NCBI GenBank assembly: GCA_018818345.1
Contig: JAHISI010000073.1
Coordinates: forward strand, 1 to 12,311
Reading direction: 5' to 3'
Length of the DNA stretch: 12,311 bases
Source of the DNA: Patescibacteria group bacterium
GTDB lineage: Bacteria > Patescibacteriota > Dojkabacteria > SC72
Shown: piece after piece, positions 1 to 5,231 of the stretch
Layout: each line of letters opens with the position of its first letter
Position numbering within the stretch: the first letter of the stretch is position 1
The notes under the pieces: generated by a model
The model's input: only the letters and a program-made list of their open reading frames with translations
The model's database searches: none
Told to the model about the DNA's origin: nothing
Position numbers and translations under genes: made by a program

Positions 1-326
1 AGGATATTATTAAACAAGGAAGAGATTATCCAGAACTAGAAGATCGAGAGAAACTAGGTCAAAGCACAATATTGAAATTAAAGCATAGTATTGAGGATCA
101 ACAAAGTGAAGTAAATGAAATGAAATCGATGCTTGAACAAAAAAATAGAGAAATTGCTATCTTAAGAGAAGAAAAAAATATCCCCTTTGTAACGCAATCA
201 TTTCTTGAAGGAAAAGGAAATGTATATTATGGAAATGTTGACAGTAAAAATTCTACACCTGAACCCCAATTACAATTATCATGGTTAGACAAGTTATCTT
301 ACTTCATACAAAAATTCTCAAAATGA
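1..326 (+). CDS. 3' end of an unrecognised coiled-coil protein (partial)
   Basis: The reading frame is open from base 3 at the window edge to a TGA at 324-326, so about 107 C-terminal residues are visible. A TTG at 72 could serve as a start, but the frame upstream of it is open and reads as ordinary charged coding sequence, so I take this as the end of a larger gene. The residues encoded at about 75-180 are rich in Glu, Lys and Gln with hydrophobic residues at coiled-coil spacing (motif NEMKSMLEQKNREIAIL). A less charged tail with a Trp-Leu-Asp-Lys-Leu segment follows. I do not recognise the family. The stop codon overlaps the ATG of the downstream XRE regulator (ATGA), so the two are probably translated together. 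The N-terminal part, outside the window, would decide the function. Confidence 0.6.
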   Translation, partial: DIIKQGRDYPELEDREKLGQSTILKLKHSIEDQQSEVNEMKSMLEQKNREIAILREEKNIPFVTQSFLEGKGNVYYGNVDSKNSTPEPQLQLSWLDKLSYFIQKFSK

Positions 327-526
327 CTCCAAAACTATTTGCCAAAAGACTAAAACTCGCAAGAGAGGAATATGGATATTCTCAAAAACAGTTGGGATTA
401 AGAATAGGGTTGTCGGATAAATCAATTAGTATTTATGAAAAGGGTTCTGTATATCCACCAGTTTCCAACCTTATGAGGATAGCTAAGGAATTAAAGAAGG
501 ATTTGGATTATTTTCTTAAAGACTAA
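323..526 (+). CDS. Small XRE/Cro-type helix-turn-helix transcriptional regulator
   Basis: A 67-residue protein that is almost entirely one XRE-type DNA-binding domain. Residues 6-60 match the family pattern: a first helix with KRLKLAREE, the turn YSQKQLGLRIGLS, the recognition helix with SISIYEKG, then the typical P-x3-NL-x2-IAKEL-x5-YFL ending. I chose the ATG at 323 because it overlaps the upstream TGA as ATGA and starts directly at the domain. A longer in-frame ATG at 281 would add 14 residues lying inside the upstream gene. There is no ligand-binding or dimerisation domain, so it should be a dimerising repressor of phage-repressor or antitoxin type, possibly autoregulating the upstream gene; that role is inference. 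Its stop overlaps the stop of the convergent gene 523-1167. Confidence 0.85.
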   Translation: MTPKLFAKRLKLAREEYGYSQKQLGLRIGLSDKSISIYEKGSVYPPVSNLMRIAKELKKDLDYFLKD

Positions 527-1167
527 CGAGGAGGGGTTAGCCAAACCTTGGTTTTCTTTATAAATTTTTTAGAAATCTCTATTCCACCCCATATAGCTAA
601 ACCAGAAATCCCCAATATTACTAATATTTCTATAACTACCAATATTGTATATTCTGGAGTGATTGGTTGTGAGACCAAACCATTACTTAATTCTAATGAA
701 TTATTTACTGTGTTGGTATAGTTAGTATCATATTGCCAAGATATTACAGTGGCATTGATATTGTATGTTCCTCCAATAGTTGGTTTTATAGTTGCTTTGT
801 ATGAGAATTCCCCATCCTTTGTAACACTAACAAACTCCTTGTGTTTTGGAGTTATCCTTATCGTTGAAGAACTGTCCCATATAATTTGTGTTTTTGATGA
901 ATCGACATGAGGAACAATGGTTAATGTATATGTGATGCTTTTATTCAAAGGAGATTGGAGTCCTTCAGAAAGTGTAAGATCGAAGTACTTATTTGTAGCT
1001 CTAGTAGTATTCTCATCAACTTGCGTTTCAAGTGTATAGTCTCCAGTTGTTGTTTCGGTTGTACCTAATTCTACTGTTTGGGTCTCTGCTTCTTGTGCAT
1101 TAACAACCGTTGTGAGTGGAATTGCAAAAAGGGCAATTAAGAGAAGAACAGGGATTATCTTTTTCAT
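523..1167 (-). CDS. Secreted, C-terminally membrane-anchored beta-rich protein of unknown function
   Basis: A 214-residue protein. Residues 1-24 are a Sec signal peptide (MKKI, hydrophobic core, probable cleavage at VNA/QE). Residues 25-60 are a Thr/Glu-rich linker. Residues 60-170 are beta-rich with several N-x-S/T sites, resembling an immunoglobulin-like sandwich. A transmembrane helix at about 173-196 is followed by a basic cytoplasmic tail. The domain is therefore expected outside the membrane. The IVP...IIWD (84-98) and DGEFSYKATIKP (118-129) signatures recur in the same order in the transglutaminase-fold protein two genes upstream, suggesting a shared domain. It is the last gene of an overlapping set: its ATG overlaps the TGA of the HEPN-like gene (ATGA at 1164-1167). 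No Shine-Dalgarno is seen, so translational coupling is likely. No enzymatic motif is visible. Confidence 0.75.
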   Translation of the reverse strand: MKKIIPVLLLIALFAIPLTTVVNAQEAETQTVELGTTETTTGDYTLETQVDENTTRATNKYFDLTLSEGLQSPLNKSITYTLTIVPHVDSSKTQIIWDSSSTIRITPKHKEFVSVTKDGEFSYKATIKPTIGGTYNINATVISWQYDTNYTNTVNNSLELSNGLVSQPITPEYTILVVIEILVILGISGLAIWGGIEISKKFIKKTKVWLTPPR

Positions 1168-1580
1168 TGTAATATTCTATGTATGCTCATGTTATATATT
1201 CTGTATGCATCTTGTGCTTCTTTCTCTGTCACATCAAGATCATCATGTACAATCCTATTTCTAAGTTTGTGTGCTTCCCAGAGTTTATCATATTCCGTTC
1301 TTTTAAATCTTTTGCTTACAAGTTTAAGATTGTCACCACACAATTTTTTGTTTCCTAATCGATATTGTAATGCCTTAGAAAGGATATTGTCTAACTTTAT
1401 AACAGTATCTCTTCTTCTTGCTAGGTCATCACTGCTAGCACCCGCTTTGAGAGCCTCTAAGCTATTTAGCATGCGCGAAATAGTCTTCTGCTTCTCTTTC
1501 TTCTCGCCCGAAGAAACCATGATGAAAAGGGCTGCTATGGCCACCAGAATCAATATTGTAATTATTACAGTGTTATCCAT
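1164..1580 (-). CDS. Membrane-anchored HEPN-like protein
   Basis: A 138-residue protein. Residues 4-22 form a transmembrane helix with a short extracytoplasmic N-terminus. The rest is a charged, helical, cytoplasmic domain. Residues 60-72 (IKLDNILSKALQY) and 90-138 resemble HEPN/DUF4145-like domains, with the signature KLWEAHKLRNRIVHDD at 99-114. This contains R107-N-R-I-V-H112, an R-x4-H motif like the one that forms the RNase site in HEPN toxins. From memory, similar proteins with LW-x-AHKLRN-x-I-x-H are common in Patescibacteria. Whether this one cuts RNA or only keeps the fold is unknown. The gene overlaps the upstream transglutaminase-fold gene by 8 bases (1573-1580) and the downstream gene by ATGA. 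This suggests fixed stoichiometry with two extracytoplasmic partners. No Shine-Dalgarno precedes its ATG. Confidence 0.75.
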   Translation of the reverse strand: MDNTVIITILILVAIAALFIMVSSGEKKEKQKTISRMLNSLEALKAGASSDDLARRRDTVIKLDNILSKALQYRLGNKKLCGDNLKLVSKRFKRTEYDKLWEAHKLRNRIVHDDLDVTEKEAQDAYRIYNMSIHRILQ

Positions 1581-3471
1581 TTTGTTTTTTGTTAAACCTT
1601 CTTAGTAAAAAGTATACCAGATATGCTATTCCAACAAATGAGAGAACAGAAATAGCCTTGGTTATAATTTGCAAATAGATTGGGATTTTAATATTAGTAT
1701 CAGAAGCTGATAGTACAGATTCAGAATAGTCTTCATTTGAAAATTCAATATTCACAAATACATTTGATGTATTTATGCTATTAGGAACATTCAACTGTAA
1801 TGTTGCAGTTTGCTTTGGAAGTATGATCTGAGAATTAATATTATTTACAGGATCAACATATTTTTTAATATTTTCAATATTTGATTCTCCTAAGTTGTAT
1901 TCGTTTATTGCTATATTCCCGGTATTTGAGACATTAATTAGCCCTTTTAGATACTTTGATAGTGTATTGCTATTTTCAAATACAAATTGTGTTTCAAATT
2001 TTAATTCAGGCGTTAAATCATCTTCTGAGCTTGAGGTTACTTTGAAATCAGAATCTTTGTAGAACGTTAGTTTAGGTGCAACTGGAGATTTGCCTCGTTT
2101 TAGAATAGCTATGTGATCAAAGAATGCGTTCCCATACAGAGGTTTAGAAGAGTAGTCTTCGAGGAATGGGTCCATAGTGATCCATTTTTGTTGTGTAGTA
2201 TCATATGCTTCTACCCAATAGTTGTAAAAGCCATCGGATGTATAGCCCGAGATATTTGAGACATAGCCAATGACTTGTCTAGAAGGGATTCCATATTTAC
2301 GTAGTATAGTTATTAAGAAATCGGTGTAATCCGAAGGGTTCACTTCATTGGGGTTCGCCACAATATTATCAAAACCAACTCTACTATCTGTTATAACTCC
2401 GCTAGTTAAGCTTTTTTGTGGATTTAATCTCTCAACGGTATATTGATAGATATATTTGAGTATTAACTGCTGAGTGTCTGCATCTACATCTTGAATGTTG
2501 GTGAAGCTATCAGTTATTTTTATTCCCTTATTTTTAAGGTAGGTCAGGATTCTTATGAATTCTACTTTTTCAGGAGTTTTCCAATATCCTAGTGCTGTTG
2601 TTAGAAAAGCTTCGGGAGGGTTTGGGGAGGCTATAGTTGCCCGCTTTAATATATGTCCCTGGATATTGCAATCTAGTGTATCCTCTGGAGCCAAGATGTA
2701 TTTGAATATGTAATTTCCATCTTCATCTTGTTCTGCGATATTTGGAAGCGGGGTTAGGTTATCCCAAATGATAGTTTGAGTTGTGCTATCAGATGGAACA
2801 ATCAACTCAAATGTTTGATTTTGGTCTTTTAGAGTATTCGAAAAAGTTTTAGAAATTGTAAATTGGTAAGAGATACTTTTTCCAAAAAGAACCGAGACAC
2901 TAGAATAGATAGGTTTAAGGATAGTAATTTGATAGTTGTCATTTACGCTTTTTATATTTTGTATTGTATCCGAAGTCCAAAGAGGTTCTCCATTAGCTTT
3001 GGGGTACGTAATCACAACGCTTTTTGTTACGGCATCCTGTACGGAGGAAACAATATTGAGTGCGCCTGTTTTTTCTAATGTAGTGTGGTATGTCACGCGT
3101 AATTTTAATGCTGAGGTGGGTTTTACTATTGAATTATTGAAATCAACTTGTATATCCGTAGCCCCAGCTCGGCTGTGGCTACTGCAATCAAGCTTTTTAG
3201 CAGTAGATGCACTGTAGCATTCAACAGAGATATTTTCTTGTGGGATTGTAGTAGTAAAGTAGGAGACGACTCTTGGTTTTTCGGAGGCTATTGTGATTAT
3301 GGCCTCAGTATCTATGCTTGTATCGCTTATACCATGGGTGAAATCTGCGGTGACGGTAAACTGATCTTCAGCAGCATGCACGTTTTGATTACTTAGAAGA
3401 AGGAGGAAGAAAGCAAGTACTAGGCTAGAGAGCGACAGAATTTTCCTTAAATAGCCAGTCAAATTTTTCAT
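1573..3471 (-). CDS. Secreted membrane-anchored protein with a catalytically degenerate transglutaminase-like domain
   Basis: A 632-residue protein. Residues 1-33 are a signal peptide (basic LRK, then hydrophobic core, ending VHAA). Residues 35-270 are beta-rich. A transglutaminase-like domain lies at about 300-450. Residues 490-590 form another beta region typical of cell-surface proteins. A transmembrane helix at about 603-624 is followed by basic RRFNKKQNG. The core reads DYTDFLITILRKYGIPSRQV at 381-400, YWVEAY at 418-423 and WITMDPF at 430-436, matching the family blocks around the catalytic Cys, His and Asp. The Cys position falls on P379 in an ungapped alignment, the His position on N417, and D434 is kept. 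There is no cysteine after C268 and no histidine between 273 and 453, so catalysis is not expected. It is probably a binding or structural surface protein. The start overlaps the upstream gene by 47 bases; no later start would preserve the signal peptide. Confidence 0.82.
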   Translation of the reverse strand: MKNLTGYLRKILSLSSLVLAFFLLLLSNQNVHAAEDQFTVTADFTHGISDTSIDTEAIITIASEKPRVVSYFTTTIPQENISVECYSASTAKKLDCSSHSRAGATDIQVDFNNSIVKPTSALKLRVTYHTTLEKTGALNIVSSVQDAVTKSVVITYPKANGEPLWTSDTIQNIKSVNDNYQITILKPIYSSVSVLFGKSISYQFTISKTFSNTLKDQNQTFELIVPSDSTTQTIIWDNLTPLPNIAEQDEDGNYIFKYILAPEDTLDCNIQGHILKRATIASPNPPEAFLTTALGYWKTPEKVEFIRILTYLKNKGIKITDSFTNIQDVDADTQQLILKYIYQYTVERLNPQKSLTSGVITDSRVGFDNIVANPNEVNPSDYTDFLITILRKYGIPSRQVIGYVSNISGYTSDGFYNYWVEAYDTTQQKWITMDPFLEDYSSKPLYGNAFFDHIAILKRGKSPVAPKLTFYKDSDFKVTSSSEDDLTPELKFETQFVFENSNTLSKYLKGLINVSNTGNIAINEYNLGESNIENIKKYVDPVNNINSQIILPKQTATLQLNVPNSINTSNVFVNIEFSNEDYSESVLSASDTNIKIPIYLQIITKAISVLSFVGIAYLVYFLLRRFNKKQNG

Positions 3472-4159
3472 ATTTTCTTAGTATTTGCTTTATTACAGGT
3501 GTTTTAGGAGTAATTCCATAGTTTAATATTATCTTATCCCAATCTAATTTCTCAGGTTCATTAACAATTTTGTAATATGGATTCCTTACAGTCTCCTGTT
3601 TAGCATTCTTTCTAATAATATAATAGGCTAATCCGTTCTGGTCATCAAGCACTACGCCTGGGTTTGCTTTTATACTTGCGAATTCAGCAAATATTAAGTT
3701 CGAATTTTGTCGAGTATTAACTATAACTGCACTGTAACCTGCAGGTATGATTACCTTTTGTTCTTTTTTTGCAACAATTCGAATAATTCTATTATCTTTT
3801 GGAGTTCTATACCTTTGCATAAGGATTGTAGCTCCACCGTATACAATATCTATTAGTCTTGCATATTTTGAGCATCTTGTAGCCCTTGTTTTAACAAATT
3901 CTATACCTGCAAGATTAGGTTTAAGTACAACAAAATTAATTTGAAGATCTTTTGAAGAATATAAACCGTCTAAATCTAAGAGTTTGTATTTTTTGTAGAA
4001 AACATCAGGACACGAAAGCTCCTTGTTTAGAAGTTGTGGGCGGATATCATCTATGGATACAGAGACTACTTCTTTAAAGCTTAAGTCTTTTACCTGTAAA
4101 TCTTCACCATCATAGACTAAAGGAAAGCCTGAAGTCTTTTTAAGGTCAATTTTTGCCAT
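3425..4159 (-). CDS. Archaeal-type phosphoglucose isomerase-like cupin, metal ligands absent
   Basis: A 244-residue protein. Residues 26-195 follow, block for block, the cupin-type glucose-6-phosphate isomerase of Pyrococcus as I remember it: an LS-D/K-x-E segment, LNF/INFVVL-x-P, a K-T-R before the first metal motif, VYGGATILMQ, VIIPAGYSAVIVNT, LIFAEFAS and finally VRNPYYK. In active enzymes the metal site is H-x-H, a Glu, and a His in the AHRTVN block. Here these positions read T94-x-C96, I103 or D104, and V145. The whole protein contains no histidine, so the usual isomerase chemistry is unlikely; sugar-phosphate binding or a structural role remains possible. A C-terminal extension of about 45 residues (200-244, ending near DWLFKEN) goes beyond the archaeal enzyme. 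It is probably transcribed from its own promoter at 4167-4175 as a leaderless message and heads the run of minus-strand genes. Confidence 0.7.
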   Translation of the reverse strand: MAKIDLKKTSGFPLVYDGEDLQVKDLSFKEVVSVSIDDIRPQLLNKELSCPDVFYKKYKLLDLDGLYSSKDLQINFVVLKPNLAGIEFVKTRATRCSKYARLIDIVYGGATILMQRYRTPKDNRIIRIVAKKEQKVIIPAGYSAVIVNTRQNSNLIFAEFASIKANPGVVLDDQNGLAYYIIRKNAKQETVRNPYYKIVNEPEKLDWDKIILNYGITPKTPVIKQILRKYEKFDWLFKENSVAL

Positions 4160-4166
4160 AACCAGT

Positions 4167-4175
4167 ATTATACCA
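4167..4175 (-). promoter_or_regulatory. Extended -10 promoter, leaderless start of the cupin gene
   Basis: Read on the minus strand, TGG-TATAAT (consensus -10 with the TGn extension) is followed by seven bases and then the ATG at 4159. Transcription would start at or one base before the ATG. It sits in the only gap (24 bases) between yggT and this gene. No convincing -35 is visible. Confidence 0.65.
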
Positions 4176-4183
4176 CATCACTT

Positions 4184-4471
4184 TTAATCCCTAGAGAAGG
4201 ATCGGAGTAGTTCGGAGAGGATAAATGCCGCTATCATAAAGAAAACAAGCGCAATCAGTGGTGTTAAGGATAGTGTAAATCTGTCTATTTGTATGGCATT
4301 TGTGGTTATGCCTTCAAATGGTTTTACAAAAATATCGCTTGTGTTCATAATCCAGCCTACAACAGTGTTTTGTACGTTAGCATTTATAATGGAGAGAATG
4401 ATTCTAGCCATTATTAGGGCTTCAATAAGGGTCGTTGCTGTGTATACGAGTCTAATTAGTAATTTGAACAT
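4184..4471 (-). CDS. yggT: YggT-family membrane protein (single repeat)
   Basis: A 95-residue integral membrane protein with two transmembrane helices at about 9-29 and 67-88, matching one YGGT repeat. Family marks are the first helix ending in ARIILSII, the IFVKPFEGI segment after it (PF at 51-52) and the DRFTLSLTPLIALV entry into the second helix. Length fits the one-repeat YlmG/YggT proteins of Gram-positives and plastids; the E. coli protein has two repeats. The biochemical role is not settled: family members are linked to cell division, nucleoid distribution, osmotic tolerance and assembly of membrane complexes. It starts two bases after the stop of the lysozyme-like gene, without a Shine-Dalgarno, so the two probably share one message and both act at the cell envelope. 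Confidence 0.88.
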   Translation of the reverse strand: MFKLLIRLVYTATTLIEALIMARIILSIINANVQNTVVGWIMNTSDIFVKPFEGITTNAIQIDRFTLSLTPLIALVFFMIAAFILSELLRSFSRD

Positions 4472-4473
4472 GG

Positions 4474-5196
4474 TTATTGATTATCAAGATTATCTACGTA
4501 ATAGTCAAGTTCATTCATAAATCGTGTTACACCATTGGCCCAGGCGTGTGCGGAACCTTCTGCGCAAGGAGGACAATAGGCGGGTTCGATCTCAAAAGGT
4601 GTTAAGGTAACTCCGTATCCTTGGGACAAACCTCTTGTGATCTCTTTAATTCCATCTGGCCAGGTCGCGAATACACTCCAACCATTTTCATCCTTATTTA
4701 TACCTCTCCATCCCCAACCATTGTTTGAATCTCCTCCGGGGATAATATTACCAAAAGCAGACTCAACTCCAGATATAGATGCAACCAATCTCCAATCAAG
4801 CCCATACTTGTCTGCTTCTGATATGAATACAGACGAATATTGTGCCATTGGGGAGTGATAGTCTGTTAAGAACTTGTTCATTGCTAATACCCGTGGGTCA
4901 AGTGTTAAAAATCTAGAAATTCCTGTTTTGTTAGCTTCGGTGATATTGGATGAAAGACTGTATTCCGCTGAATATACATGTATATCGAAAACAGGAGAGA
5001 GTGCATTCATTTGTGTCATTGAGTTTGCCTGTACTGATTGGCCGATGGCGTTAACTAAAAATTTCTCAAAATGTGGTGACACAAAGAGGTAGTAGAGAGA
5101 AAGCAATACAAATGCTAACACTGCTCTAGTAATTCTAGAGTGGTATAAAGACTTAACAGATAGCAGTTTTAACTTCTCCCCCATTGGTTCTGGCAT
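4474..5196 (-). CDS. Membrane-anchored lysozyme/lytic transglycosylase-like cell-wall hydrolase
   Basis: A 240-residue protein starting at the ATG at 5196. A frame extension to a TTG at 5223 exists, but the TATACT -10 lies inside that extension, so I reject it. After a short basic N-terminus a transmembrane helix spans about 23-40. A linker follows, and a lysozyme-fold domain runs from about 105 to the end, outside the membrane. The core is EADKYGLDWRLVASISGVES, with E145 as the expected catalytic acid. Next come the NNGWGW block (158-163), a FATWPDGIKEITRGL helix and a closing W-x-NGV-x-RFM-x-EL block, the layout I recall for CPR glucosaminidase-like proteins. The substrate should be peptidoglycan glycan strands. 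An unusual CPPC motif lies at 208-211. It is the first gene of a probable operon with yggT and is divergent from dnaE. Confidence 0.8.
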   Translation of the reverse strand: MPEPMGEKLKLLSVKSLYHSRITRAVLAFVLLSLYYLFVSPHFEKFLVNAIGQSVQANSMTQMNALSPVFDIHVYSAEYSLSSNITEANKTGISRFLTLDPRVLAMNKFLTDYHSPMAQYSSVFISEADKYGLDWRLVASISGVESAFGNIIPGGDSNNGWGWRGINKDENGWSVFATWPDGIKEITRGLSQGYGVTLTPFEIEPAYCPPCAEGSAHAWANGVTRFMNELDYYVDNLDNQ

Positions 5197-5231
5197 AATA
5201 TCCAGTATAACAGAAAGGGGCAATATTTGTT
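5191..5231. promoter_or_regulatory. Overlapping divergent promoters of the lysozyme-like gene and dnaE
   Basis: Minus strand: TATACT (5209-5204) lies seven bases before the ATG at 5196, with ATAACA at 5233-5228 as a possible -35 (18-base spacer), again giving a leaderless message. Plus strand: TGG-CATAAT (5191-5199) is an extended -10 one base off consensus. TATAAC at 5206-5211 is a second candidate. AAAGGGG at 5214-5220, 11 bases before the dnaE ATG, is a plausible Shine-Dalgarno and the clearest one in the window. The two transcription units share about 35 bases, so their polymerases should compete. Confidence 0.5.

Noticed and set aside
281..322. ATG at 281 as start of the XRE regulator
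   Set aside because: It adds 14 residues lying inside the upstream gene before the domain starts. The ATGA overlap at 323 is the typical coupled start.
541..560. CCAA-ACC-TTGG followed by TTTTCTTT as a plus-strand terminator for the XRE gene
   Set aside because: The stem is only 4 bp and lies within the C-terminal codons of the convergent gene; too weak to call.
1183..1605. 140-residue plus-strand open frame
   Set aside because: It is the antisense of the HEPN-like gene, with Ser/Leu-rich low-information composition and no family pattern.
5197..5223. TTG start at 5223 for the lysozyme-like gene
   Set aside because: The putative -10 TATACT would lie inside the coding region, and the added residues do not extend any domain. 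The ATG at 5196 fits the leaderless pattern.
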